Origin: AC-32 sp963766375
GTDB lineage: Bacteria; Actinomycetota; Thermoleophilia; Gaiellales; Gaiellaceae
DNA length: 64,000 nucleotides
Assembly (NCBI GenBank): GCA_963766375.1
Contig: CAVXZG010000001.1
Coordinates: 7,957-71,956 of the forward strand
Direction: 5' to 3'
Below, in pieces: positions 51,718 through 60,330 of this stretch. The position numbers and the translations under genes were made by a program. The notes beneath the pieces were generated by a model. The model searched no databases. It saw only the letters and a list, made by a program, of their open reading frames with translations, and had not been told where the DNA came from. How positions within the stretch are numbered: the first letter of the stretch is position 1; each line of letters opens with the position of its first letter.

Positions 51718-52791
51718 ACGGACGTAGCGCTCAAGATCTGGCGGTTCGACCCCGAGTCGGGGGAAAAGGCCCTGCGCACCTACGAGGTGGACGCGCCCGA
51801 GTGGGCCTGCCTGCTCGACGTGCTCGACCTGATCAAGGACAAGCACGACGGCACGCTCGCCTACCGCAAGAGCTGCCGGATGATGATCTGCGGCTCGTGC
51901 GGGATGCGCATGGACGGCCGCGCGGTGCTCGCGTGCAAGGAGCGCATGAAGCCCATCGCCGATGCCGGCCACGTTCCCGTGATCTCCGCGATGGGGAACA
52001 TGCCGGTGCTCAAGGACCTCGTCGTGGACATGGATCCGTTCTGGAACAAGGTCCGCTCGGTCAAGCCCTGGCTCGACCCCGGCTACGACGAGCCGACGGA
52101 GAAGGAGCGGATCGTCTCGCAGCAGAAGATGAACGTGATCCACAAGGAGGCGCTCTGCATCATGTGCGGCTGCTGCGTCTCGGAGTGCAACTCGATGGAG
52201 TCCGACCCGGAGTTCACCGGGCCGGCGGCGCTCGCCAAGGGCTTCCGCTTCGTCGGCGACGCGCGCGACCACGCCGAGGTCGAGCGCCTCAACACGATGA
52301 ACGACGAGCACGGGATCTGGGACTGCACGCGCTGCTACTTCTGCAATGAGCGCTGCCCGAAGGGCGTCGACCCGCGCGATGCGATCGCGAAGCTCGGGGC
52401 CGAGTCGATCCGCCTCGACATCGACCACGACATGGGCGCGAAGCACGCGAAGTGGTTCGTCAAGTCCGCGGAGACGACGGGCTGGCTGCGCGAAACCGAG
52501 CTCGTGCCGAAGACGCAGGGCATGGTCTCGGCGGTCAAGGAGATCGGTTTTGCCCTCAACCTTGCGAAACGCGGCAAGGTACCGCCGCCCTTCCCGCCGC
52601 ACGTGGCCAAGGACGTAAAGGAAGCGCGGCTGCTGCACGAGCTCGTCAAGCGGCAGGGACGCGAGGGCGCGCTCGGGATCGTCCAGGGCGAGCATGCGCT
52701 CGGCCGCATCGAGTTCCTCGAGGAGTCCGGCGTGCGCGAGAACGCGCCCGAGATCCAGCCCGGGGTGGAGCCCCCGCCGGCCGAAGGATGA
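51718..52791 (+). CDS. sdhB: Succinate dehydrogenase iron-sulfur subunit, apparent ACG start
   Basis: 357 residues if begun at 51718. The conserved first strand (DVALKIWRFDPESGEKALRT) lies upstream of the first canonical start, GTG 51787; AGGGGAG (51706-51712) sits 5 bases before an ACG at 51718, so ACG start or an ATG-to-ACG base error is likely. Clusters: 2Fe-2S SCRMMICGSCGMRMDG with a later Cys; CIMCGCCVSEC; CTRCYFCNERCPKGVDP. The C-terminus extends ~100 residues past the usual end. Passes electrons to the SdhE-like subunit. Confidence 0.88.
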   Translation, partial: TDVALKIWRFDPESGEKALRTYEVDAPEWACLLDVLDLIKDKHDGTLAYRKSCRMMICGSCGMRMDGRAVLACKERMKPIADAGHVPVISAMGNMPVLKDLVVDMDPFWNKVRSVKPWLDPGYDEPTEKERIVSQQKMNVIHKEALCIMCGCCVSECNSMESDPEFTGPAALAKGFRFVGDARDHAEVERLNTMNDEHGIWDCTRCYFCNERCPKGVDPRDAIAKLGAESIRLDIDHDMGAKHAKWFVKSAETTGWLRETELVPKTQGMVSAVKEIGFALNLAKRGKVPPPFPPHVAKDVKEARLLHELVKRQGREGALGIVQGEHALGRIEFLEESGVRENAPEIQPGVEPPPAEG

Positions 52792-53678
52792 CGAAGGTCG
52801 CCTACTACAAGGGCTGCCTCGCCTCGCTCTCGGCGAAGGAGCTCGACACCTCGACCCAGGCTCTCGCTCCAAAGCTTGGCTTCGAGCTGGACGAGCTCGA
52901 GTCGGTCACCTGCTGTGGCGCAGGCGACATCCACGAGGCCGAGCCGGACTACTACCTGCACCTGAACGCGCGCATCCTGGCCTACGCCGAGCAGACCGGA
53001 GCCGAGACGCTGATGACGATCTGCAACGTCTGCACGCTGAACCTCCGGCAGGCGAACTGGCAGCTCAAGAACGACGACGACCTGCGAGCGCGCGTGAGCA
53101 CCAACCTCGAGTCCGTCGGCGCGCCGCCGTACGAGGGAACGGTTGAGGTCAAGCACCTGCTCTGGCTGATCGCGGAGGGCGACGGCTACGACCGCTTGAA
53201 GGAGGTCGCGCACAAGGGGCTGAAGGGCCTCAAGGTGGCGCCGTTCTACGGGTGCCAGATCCTGCGGCCCTCGAAGATCCTCGGCTTCGAGAACCCCGAC
53301 CAGCCGTGGTCGCTCGAGGCGATCATCGAGGCCTGCGGCGGCGAGCCGATCGACTACCCGGCGAAGATCAAGTGCTGCGGCTTCCCGATCATCCAGGCGC
53401 GTGAGGACGTCGCGCTCGGCGAGTTGATCCAGCCGATCGAGCAGGCGACCGAGGCCGGCGCCGACGTGATGGTGACGCCGTGCCCGCTGTGCCATCTCTC
53501 GCTCGACGCGTGGCAGTCGAAGCTGCGCAAGACCACGGGCCGCGACTTCCAGATGCCGATCCTCCACCTCTCGCAACTGATCGGCGTCGCCGCGGGGCTC
53601 GAGGACTCCGAGCTCCAGTTCAAGCGCCACGTCGTCCCGGTCGGCGCGGCGATCGAGACCCTCCAAGAAGAACGCTGA
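52788..53678 (+). CDS. sdhE: HdrB/SdhE-like CCG-domain subunit of succinate dehydrogenase
   Basis: 296 residues, ATGA overlap with sdhB. Two cysteine-rich CCG domains: YKGCLAS, TCCGAGD, TICNVC; and PFYGCQILRP, KCCGFPI, TPCPLCH. This is the heterodisulfide-reductase B family, found as the third subunit of type E succinate:quinone reductases (Sulfolobus, cyanobacteria, some Actinobacteria) in place of cytochrome b anchors. It likely carries a noncubane 4Fe-4S cluster and contacts the quinone or membrane. Not the FAD-assembly factor also called SdhE. Confidence 0.88.
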   Translation: MTKVAYYKGCLASLSAKELDTSTQALAPKLGFELDELESVTCCGAGDIHEAEPDYYLHLNARILAYAEQTGAETLMTICNVCTLNLRQANWQLKNDDDLRARVSTNLESVGAPPYEGTVEVKHLLWLIAEGDGYDRLKEVAHKGLKGLKVAPFYGCQILRPSKILGFENPDQPWSLEAIIEACGGEPIDYPAKIKCCGFPIIQAREDVALGELIQPIEQATEAGADVMVTPCPLCHLSLDAWQSKLRKTTGRDFQMPILHLSQLIGVAAGLEDSELQFKRHVVPVGAAIETLQEER

Positions 53679-53682
53679 TCTA

Positions 53683-54499
53683 GTGCCGCGCAAGCTTGCC
53701 GCCCTCGGCGCCGCCGTCGGTGCCGGCGCGGCCGGATGGGGCCATTTCGAGGCCGGCTGGGTCCGGCTCGAGACGCTTGCGTGCCCGCTGCCCGGCCTAC
53801 CGCCGGAGCTGGACGGCCTGCGGATCGCGCACCTCTCTGATCTTGCACCTCGGTTTCCCGTCTCGCGGCTCGACGGCGGTCGAGCGAGCGGTCGCCTGGG
53901 TCGAGGAGCGACGGCCCGACCTGACCCTGATCAGCGGCGACCTGCTCTCGCGTCGCAGCGGTGAGGAGCGGCTGCGCTCGCTGCTGACGCGGCTGCCGAA
54001 CTGCTTCGCGGTGCTCGGGAACCACGATTTCGCGCTCACCCGCGACCCGTTCTCGCATCCGGCCGAGGTGTTCGACCTCGAGCCGGCGACGCTCCTCTCC
54101 TGGACGACTCGCGCACGCTCGAGCTCCGCGGCAAGCGCGTGCAGATCGTCGGCGTCGACCCGCGCTCGTACAAGCGGCGGCAATCGCACCCCGAGCGACA
54201 GGCCGACCCGAACGCCGACCTGCGGATCCTCGTTCTGCCACTATCCGAACGTGGTCGACCGGGTTCCCGCCGGCGTCTTCGACCTCGTGCTCTCGGGGCA
54301 CCTGCACGGTGGGCAGATCTGCGTTCCGTGGCCGGGCGGCCGGCTGCGGCTCGCGCACATCCGCTGGACGTACATCCGCGGCCTCTACCCGCGCCCGGGG
54401 GGCACGCTGCACCTCTCGTCGGGGCTGGGTACGACCTTCGTTCCGTTCCGCTTCCTCGCGCGGCCGGAGGCGACGGAGCTGAACCTACAATCCGCTTGA
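53683..54499 (+). CDS. Calcineurin-like metallophosphoesterase, YkuE/YaeI type (three frameshifts)
   Basis: GTG 53683, 4 bases after sdhE. Joining frames gives an N-terminal helix and IAHLSDLHLGFPSRG, VAWVEERRPDLTLISGDLL, FAVLGNHDFALTRD, then LELRGKRVQIVGVDPRSY, then CHYPNVVDRVPAGVFDLVLS, GHLHGGQICVPW. All metal motifs (DxH, GD, GNHD, GHLHGG) are there. Breaks: extra T at 53841-53843, a shift near 54096, extra T near 54233. Three breaks in ~800 bases could mean a pseudogene, but the sequence between them is fully conserved. Confidence 0.8.
54486..54491 (+). promoter_or_regulatory. -10 hexamer inside the operon, before the Asp23 gene
   Basis: TACAAT, 7 bases, then ATG 54499; may give separate transcription of the Asp23 and GNAT-like genes. 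Confidence 0.4.
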
Positions 54500-54801
54500 T
54501 GGAGGGCAACGCCAGCGTGGCCGCCGACGTGCTCGCCAGCTACGCCGCCGATGCCGCGAAGGAGGTCGAGGGCGTGGCCGGGCTCGTCGAGAGCCGGCTG
54601 CCGCGGCACGGCGGGGTGCGGGTGAACGGCGAGGACGGCGCGGTGAGGGTCGAGCTCCACCTCGAGCTGGCCTGGGGCGCCTCTGCGCCGGAGGTGGGGC
54701 GGGAAGTGCAGCGTCGAGTTGCCGACTACCTCGAGCGGATGGCCGGCGCGCGGCCGCAGGCGGTGGACGTCGTCGTCGACGAGATCGGCCCCGTACCTTG
54801 A
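54499..54801 (+). CDS. Asp23/Gls24 family protein
   Basis: 100 residues, ATG overlapping the preceding stop by one base. Begins with a helix (SVAADVLASYAADAAKEVEG), then VESRLPRHGGVRVNGEDGAVRVELHLELAWG and a helical end VGREVQRRVADYLERM, the DUF322 (Asp23) pattern. In Firmicutes such proteins coat the inner membrane and respond to envelope stress; in Actinobacteria the role is unclear. Confidence 0.85.
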   Translation: MEGNASVAADVLASYAADAAKEVEGVAGLVESRLPRHGGVRVNGEDGAVRVELHLELAWGASAPEVGREVQRRVADYLERMAGARPQAVDVVVDEIGPVP

Positions 54802-55427
54802 GCTTGCGGATCCAGGGGCTGACCGGCGCGACCCTGGAGCACGCGCCGTCGGTCTGCCACACGTGCGTCTGGTGGCAGTCCCGCGTCGCCGGGCGCACGG
54901 TCGACAAGCGGCGCTGGATCGAGAAGGCAGAGACCGACTTCGGCGCCTGGGGATCGCTCTACTACGACGACGATGGACGGGTGCTCGGATCGATGCAATA
55001 CGGGACGGCTCGGCTCTTCCCGCGAGCCTACGAGCTTCCGGCGGGACCTCCTTCCGACGACGCGGTGCTCGTCACCTGCGCGTACCTGGTCAGCCGTTCG
55101 AGCCCCTGGGTACTGCAGTCGCTCTTCCTCGCCGCGATCGGCGAGGCCAAGGACCGGGGCGCCGCCGCGCTGGAGGCCTTCGCGTACCGGTACCCGGAAG
55201 GCGAGTCCGACTACGAGCGCTTCCTTGTCCACCGCACGGTCTTCCCGCACGACTTCCTCGCCGACTTCGGCTTTCAGACGATTCGCTCGTCCGGGAACGT
55301 CGAACTGGCGCGCCTGGAGCTCGGCGGGCTCGTGCCCGTGCTCGAGGGAAAGCGCTCGAGAGTGCTACGGGCGCTGCGGGAGGCCTTCCTGCCAGAGCCC
55401 CTACTGGAGCCAAAACCGCCGACGTAG
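54798..55427 (+). CDS. GNAT-like protein with CxxC start motif
   Basis: 209 residues, TTG in a TTGA overlap. An N-terminal CHTCVWWQ precedes WGSLYYDDDGRVLGSMQYG and VLVTCAYLVSRSSPWVLQSL, AIGEAKDRGAAALEAFAYRY, resembling an actinobacterial GNAT acetyltransferase group whose members begin C-x-x-CVFWE. The acetyl-CoA loop is not classical, so activity is uncertain. Confidence 0.6.
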   Translation: MSLRIQGLTGATLEHAPSVCHTCVWWQSRVAGRTVDKRRWIEKAETDFGAWGSLYYDDDGRVLGSMQYGTARLFPRAYELPAGPPSDDAVLVTCAYLVSRSSPWVLQSLFLAAIGEAKDRGAAALEAFAYRYPEGESDYERFLVHRTVFPHDFLADFGFQTIRSSGNVELARLELGGLVPVLEGKRSRVLRALREAFLPEPLLEPKPPT

Positions 55428-55500
55428 CCTGCCATTCGGCTAGGTAGTTCTAACGTTTGGGGTGGTCAAAAAGGGTGCCCCGCCGTGATACGAAGTGATC

Positions 55501-56896
55501 ATGCGGCTGAGCACGCGCTACCGGACCGTGTTCGCAGCCGACCTTGCGGGCGGTTTGACGACGCTCGTGATGGTGCTTCCGTTCGTCCACCTCGCCTATC
55601 GAAGCACCCCGTTGCACGCGACGATCGAGACCGCGTCGGGGATGATCGCGCTGCTGGCGGCCTTCCTCGTCTTGGGGCGGTTTCGCCGGACGGCCCGCTC
55701 GGACGACCTTGCGCTGGCGACGGCGCTCGGCTTTCTCGCCTGCGCCAATTTCGTGTTCTCCGCCATGCCGTGGGCCCTGTTCAGCGAGGACTCGATGCGC
55801 TTTTCGGCGTGGACATCGCTGATCGGGACCACGGTCGGAGCCGCCGTTCTCGCGACTCTCGTCGTGGATGCCGAGCCGGCGCCTGCGGAGTCCAAAGCGG
55901 ACGGCGGGAGTGGTCCTCATCACAGCGCTCGTCGCCTACGCTTTCACGGCGGCGCTCGTCGGGCTCTACGAGACCCGGCTTCCGCTGGGCTTCGATCCCA
56001 CGACGTCCGTGCCGCCGGGGGGCGTGCATACCGTCGGATCGCAAGCGTTGCTCGCGATGCAGCTCGTCGCGGCGGCCTTCTTCATGATCGCCGCGATCGG
56101 ATTCACGCGACGCGGCGAGCGCACAGGTGACGAGTTGATGACGTGGCTCGCAGCCAGCGCGGCACTCGCCTCCTTCGCGCGTCTGAACTACGCCCTCTTC
56201 CCTTCGCTCTACACGCAGTGGGTGTACGTGGGCGATGCGCTCCGACTCGGGTCGTACCTGCTGCTGCTCGTGGGCGCCGCAGGCGAGATCAACCGGTACC
56301 AGCGAAGTCTGTCCGAAGCGGCGGCCATGGACGAGCGGCGCCGCATCGCCCGGGAGCTCCACGACGGGCTGGCCCAGGAGCTCGCGTTCGTGGCGGCGCA
56401 AGGCCGATCGCTCAGCAGAAGGCCCGACGCCGTCGAGATCAAGTACGTCGCGGCCGCCGCCGAACGTGCGCTCGACGAGTCGCGCCGCGCCATCGCGCTG
56501 CTCACCTATTCGCAGGACGACCCTCTCGACCAGGCGCTCGTGCAGACGGTCGAGGAGCTCGTCGACCGAGCCGGGTGCCGAGCGCGCTTCGACGTCGAGC
56601 CCGGAATCGAGGTCTCGGGCGACACGCGGGAGGCTCTGCTGCGCATCGTCCGCGAGGCGGTCACGAACGCCAGCCGTCACGGCCGGGCAGACACGGTGAC
56701 CGTGGAGCTCGAGAACGGCAACGGCCTCCGGCTCCGCATCGCCGACAACGGGATCGGGTTCGACCCCGCCGCGCTGGAGGGCGAGCCGGGGTTCGGGCTG
56801 ATCACCATGCGCACGCGCACGCGCGCACTCGGAGGCGAGCTGAGAATCGCTCCGCTGCCGGAGGGAGGGACCGAGGTCGAGGTGGTGATCCCATAG
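55501..56896 (+). CDS. Sensor histidine kinase, LiaS/NarX type (frameshift)
   Basis: About 465 residues. First frame: helices LTTLVMVLPFVHLAY, GMIALLAAFLVLGRF, LATALGFLACANFVFSAM, IGTTVGAAVLATLVVD. Second frame from ~55900: VVLITALVAYAFTAALVGLY, more helices, then HisKA_3 with the phospho-His in RRIARELHDGLAQELAFV and HATPase with IVREAVTNASRHG, DNGIGFD and GFGLITMRTR. One extra base in 55895-55905. The ATG at 55501 is preferred; GATACGAAGTG just before it suggests a leaderless start. Pairs with the next gene. Confidence 0.87.
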
Positions 56897-56904
56897 AAAA
56901 GCCC

Positions 56905-57529
56905 TTGCGTGTTCTGATCGCCGACGATCATCCGTTCGTCCGGGTCGGGGTTCGGCTCGCGCTCGAACGCGGAGGCTTCGAGGTTTGCGCGGAGGCCGAG
57001 GATGGACCGTCAGCGGTAGAGGCGGCCGTGCGGGAGCAGCCGGACGTCTGTCTGCTCGACATCCAGATGCCCGGGAGCGGCATCCGCGCCGCCGAGGAGA
57101 TCAGCCTCGCCGTCCCGGAAGCGGCCGTGGTGATGCTCACCGTCTCGCGCAGCGACAGAGACCTCTTCGACGCACTGCGAGTGGGCGCTTCGGGCTACCT
57201 GCTCAAGGACACCGATCCCGGAGCGACTCCCGCTCGCCCTCAGAGGCGTTATCGCAGGCGAGGCGGCGTTGCCGCGGCACCTCGTGTCGCTCGTGATCGA
57301 CGAGTTCCGGGAGCGAGGTCGCCGGCGGCCACTGCTCAAGCGCCGCGGCGTCGTGCTGACCGACCGGGAGTGGGAGGTACTCGAGCTGATGAGCCACGGC
57401 TTGACGACCTTCGAGATCGCCGACCGCCTCTTCATCGAGCCCGTCACCGTGCGCACGCACGTGAGCTCGATCCTGAAGAAGCTCCGCGTTACGAGCCGCA
57501 AGGCCGCGTTGCAGCTCATCGAGCGTTAA
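56905..57529 (+). CDS. NarL/FixJ-type response regulator (frameshift)
   Basis: About 207 residues, TTG 56905, 8 bases after the kinase stop. Receiver LRVLIADDHPFVRVGVRLAL with phospho-Asp in DVCLLDIQMPG, and GYLLKDTDP; the frame breaks where GG at 57220-57222 should be G, and continues LPLALRGVIAGEAALPRHL, then a LuxR HTH (LTDREWEVLELMSHGLTTFE, VTVRTHVSSILKKL). DNA-binding output of the kinase; targets unknown. Confidence 0.88.
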
Positions 57530-57559
57530 ATCTCAAGTGCCTGAGCTTGCCCGCTCGAA

Positions 57560-57581
57560 GACGTTGAGGAATCTCAACGTC
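57560..57581. terminator. Hairpin between convergent genes
   Basis: Perfect 9-base-pair stem GACGTTGAG/CTCAACGTC around GAAT, between the response-regulator stop (57529) and the MshEN stop (57600). No T-run; likely bidirectional. Confidence 0.6.
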
Positions 57582-57599
57582 GGCTGGGCGCCGAAACGG

Positions 57600-58067
57600 C
57601 TAGGCCGGGTACGCCGCTTGCCACGCCTGACGCAGGGCCGAAGGCGTTGTGACGAGCAACCGGACGGGACAACCGAGCGCGAGCTTCAGCTTTGCCAGGA
57701 GCGTCTCGTCCGTTGGGTCGGCGACCGCCACGGAGATCATGCCGTCGGGGTGCAGGCGTAGGGGGATGGCCCGAAACTGCTCGGCCTGCTCGCGCGAGAG
57801 GAACTCCACCGCTCGATAGTCCACCGACGTCACGCCGATGTCGACGAACTCGACATTCGCCTGCTCCGCGAGCACGCGGGCGATGTCGTCTTCGAAGCAG
57901 ATGCGCAGCCGCACCAGCGCCTCGCCGAGCAGTTCGCCGGGCTGCTTCTCCTCGAGGGCGCGGTCGAGCTCGTCGTTCGTGAGGAGGCCCTTGCGCAGCA
58001 GGAGCGCGCCCAGGTGAGAGCGGGGCTCGTTGTCGAAGAAGTTGTGATCGAGTCGTGCGGGCCGCAT
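57600..58067 (-). CDS. Stand-alone MshEN (GspE N-terminal) domain protein
   Basis: 155 residues. Matches the N-terminal domain of type II secretion/type IV pilus ATPases: HLGALLLRKGLLTNDELDRA, then GELLGEALVRLRICFEDDIA, and a C-terminal alpha/beta part (FRAIPLRLHPDGMISVAVAD). The two LG-x-x-L repeats are the MshEN motifs that bind c-di-GMP in known cases, although the first repeat has His in place of the usual Arg. No ATPase domain follows. May be a free c-di-GMP adaptor. Shares a promoter type with the GGDEF gene at 22756. Confidence 0.8.
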   Translation of the reverse strand: MRPARLDHNFFDNEPRSHLGALLLRKGLLTNDELDRALEEKQPGELLGEALVRLRICFEDDIARVLAEQANVEFVDIGVTSVDYRAVEFLSREQAEQFRAIPLRLHPDGMISVAVADPTDETLLAKLKLALGCPVRLLVTTPSALRQAWQAAYPA

Positions 58068-58077
58068 AGCGGCCTAC

Positions 58078-58106
58078 TTATCGGGATTTAGCGGCTCCGG
58101 CTTGAG
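58078..58106 (-). promoter_or_regulatory. Sigma-28-like leaderless promoter of the MshEN gene
   Basis: On the minus strand CTCAAG (58106-58101), 15 bases, CCCGATAA (58085-58078), 10 bases to ATG 58067. Same boxes and spacing as at 22764-22792. Confidence 0.55.
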
Positions 58107-58118
58107 CGGAACCTGGAT

Positions 58119-59051
58119 TCAGGCGGGAATCGGGCGGCGCGAGAGCACGAGCTCTGCGATCTGGATCGCGTTCAGGGCCGCGCCCTTGCGCAGGTTGTCG
58201 CACGCTAGAAAGAGCGAGACGCCGTTTTCCGCCGCGGGATCCCGGCGGATACGGCCCACCAATGCTTCGTCGCCGCCCGCGGCCTGACCTGGGGTCGGGA
58301 ACTCCTCCACGCGCACCGATTCGGCCGCGGCCAGCAGCTCGCGCGCCTGCTCCGGGGTGAGCGGCTGCTCCGTCTCGAGCCAGACCGACTCGGCGTGGCC
58401 GACCGGCACCGGAACGCGGACGCAGGTTGCGCTCAGCGGCAGCTCCGGCAGCTCGAGGATCTTGCGCGTCTCCTCGCGGAGCTTCGACTCCTCCTCGAAC
58501 TCCTCGCCGTCGTAATCCCAGTCCATCGCCAGGTCGTGCTCGGCCTGCGGCTCGTCGAGGAGACGTTGCAGCCGCTGCGCGCCCGCGCCCGAGGCCGATT
58601 GGTAGGTGGCGACTCGAACCGCGCGTAGGCCGGCAGCCTCGTGCAGCGGCTTGAGCACGAGCGCGAGCGGGATCGCGCAGCAGTTCGGGTTCGCGAGGAT
58701 GCCGTCGTGCTCTAGTGCCCGCGCTCCGTTCACCTCCGGCACGACGAGCGGGATTCCCTCCGCGAGCCGGAACGCGGCCGACTTGTCGATGCAGACGGCT
58801 CCGCCGCGGACGGCGTGAGGGACGAGCTCTTTGCTCGCCCGCGTGCCGATAGAGAAGAGGCAGAGGTCGAGGTCGCCGGCGGAGAGAGCTTCCGGCGTCG
58901 CCTCTTCGACGATGCGACCGTCGGCGAGCCTCGTTCCCGCCGAGCGCTCGGAGGCAAAGGCGCGGACGTCCTCGAAGCCGCGCTCGGCGAGCAGCTCGAG
59001 CGTCACGGCCCCGACCGCGCCCGTGGCGCCGATCACGCCGATCCTAGGCAT
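58119..59051 (-). CDS. asd: Aspartate-semialdehyde dehydrogenase
   Basis: 310 residues. NADP-binding IGVIGATGAVGAVTLELL, DKSAAFRL, PEVNG, catalytic Cys in NPNCCAIPLALVL, and the substrate-site histidine in VPVGHAESVW. Reduces aspartyl phosphate to the semialdehyde for lysine, threonine and methionine. Overlaps the lysC end by 8 bases. Slightly shorter than the usual ~340 residues. Confidence 0.95.
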   Translation of the reverse strand: MPRIGVIGATGAVGAVTLELLAERGFEDVRAFASERSAGTRLADGRIVEEATPEALSAGDLDLCLFSIGTRASKELVPHAVRGGAVCIDKSAAFRLAEGIPLVVPEVNGARALEHDGILANPNCCAIPLALVLKPLHEAAGLRAVRVATYQSASGAGAQRLQRLLDEPQAEHDLAMDWDYDGEEFEEESKLREETRKILELPELPLSATCVRVPVPVGHAESVWLETEQPLTPEQARELLAAAESVRVEEFPTPGQAAGGDEALVGRIRRDPAAENGVSLFLACDNLRKGAALNAIQIAELVLSRRPIPA

Positions 59052-60330
59052 GCTGGCGCTCGGCTTCGGGGGCGTCGAGCTCGAAGGCGCGGTGCAGCTC
59101 CACGACGGCTCGCTCGACGTCCTCGCCGCGCACGTGACAGGCGATCTTGATCGGCGAGGTGATCACCACCTCGAGCTCGATTCCGGCTGCGGCAAGCGTC
59201 TCGAAGGCCTTCGCCGCCACCCCCGGATGGCTCTTCATCCCCGCACCGACGACGCTCACCTTGCCGAGGTCGTCGCGGGCGTTCCAGTCCACGCCGAGGC
59301 CGTCGAGCGCCTCGCGCGCGGCCTCGCGGTCCTCGGCGGGTGCCGAGAACAGGATCTCCGAGCCCGTGCGCACGATCGTGTCCACGTTCACGCCCGCGTC
59401 CGCGAGGACGGCGAACAACCGCGCCGGGTCGGTGCCCTCCACGCGGTAGAGCATCTCCTCACGCGTGTGGGTGACTCCGGAGATCAGCGCCTTCTCGAGC
59501 ATCCGTTCGTCCTCCTCGCGAATCCAGGTGCCGTCCGCGGCCGAGAACGTGGAGCGGACATGCAGCTTGACGTGGTGGTTCCGCGCGACCTCGACCGAGC
59601 GTACCTGGAGCACCCGGGCGCCCGAGGCGGCCATCTCGAGCATCTCCTCGTAGCTGACCGCATGGAGCTTGCGTGCCTCCGGCACCAGGCGGGGGTCGGC
59701 GGTGAAGACGCCCTCGACGTCGGTATAGATCTCGCAGGCCTCGGCGCCGAGCGCGGCGGCCAGCGCGACCGCGGTCGTATCGGAGCCGCCACGGCCGAGC
59801 GTCGTGATGTCGAAGTCGGTGGAGACGCCCTGGAAGCCGGCGACGAGCACGATCCGGTCCTGGTCGAGCGCCTCGTGGATGCGGCGGGCCCGGACGTCCA
59901 CGATCTTCGCGCGGCCGTGGACGGTGTCGGTGACGATCCCCGCCTGCGAGCCGGTGAGTGAGATCGCCTCCGCGCCGAGGTCGTGGATCGCCATCGCGGC
60001 CAGGGCGCAGGAGATGCGCTCGCCGACCGAGATCAGCATGTCGAGCTCGCGCGGCTTCGGCCGCGGCGAGACGTCATAGGCGAGGCGCACGAGCGAGTCG
60101 GTCGAGTCGCCCATCGCCGAGAGCACCGCGACGACGCGATTGCCGGCCGCGCGTGCCTCGACCAGCCGGCGGGCGACGTCCTTGATCTTGCCCGGGTCGG
60201 CGACCGAGGTGCCGCCGAACTTCATCACGAGCGTGCCGAGCCGGGGCTCTGCGCCCTCGAGAGCCGGAAGAGCCTCGAATTCGGTGGTGGTCACGGCTGA
60301 AAGTCTAGGGGAGGGCTCTACGGGCTTCAC
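59044..60330 (-). CDS. lysC: Aspartate kinase
   Basis: 428 residues from GTG 60330, in a GTGA overlap with recR. The conserved core begins VMKFGGTSVADPGKI at ~35, so the true start may be later. Other motifs: LISVGERISCALAAMAI, TTLGRGGSDTTAVALAAALG, EIYTDVEGVFTADPRLV. Two C-terminal ACT domains (DPARLFAVLADAGVNVDTIV, KVSVVGAGMKSHPGVAAKAF) imply feedback control by lysine and/or threonine. Phosphorylates aspartate; operates with asd. Confidence 0.95.
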   Translation of the reverse strand: MKPVEPSPRLSAVTTTEFEALPALEGAEPRLGTLVMKFGGTSVADPGKIKDVARRLVEARAAGNRVVAVLSAMGDSTDSLVRLAYDVSPRPKPRELDMLISVGERISCALAAMAIHDLGAEAISLTGSQAGIVTDTVHGRAKIVDVRARRIHEALDQDRIVLVAGFQGVSTDFDITTLGRGGSDTTAVALAAALGAEACEIYTDVEGVFTADPRLVPEARKLHAVSYEEMLEMAASGARVLQVRSVEVARNHHVKLHVRSTFSAADGTWIREEDERMLEKALISGVTHTREEMLYRVEGTDPARLFAVLADAGVNVDTIVRTGSEILFSAPAEDREAAREALDGLGVDWNARDDLGKVSVVGAGMKSHPGVAAKAFETLAAAGIELEVVITSPIKIACHVRGEDVERAVVELHRAFELDAPEAERQHA

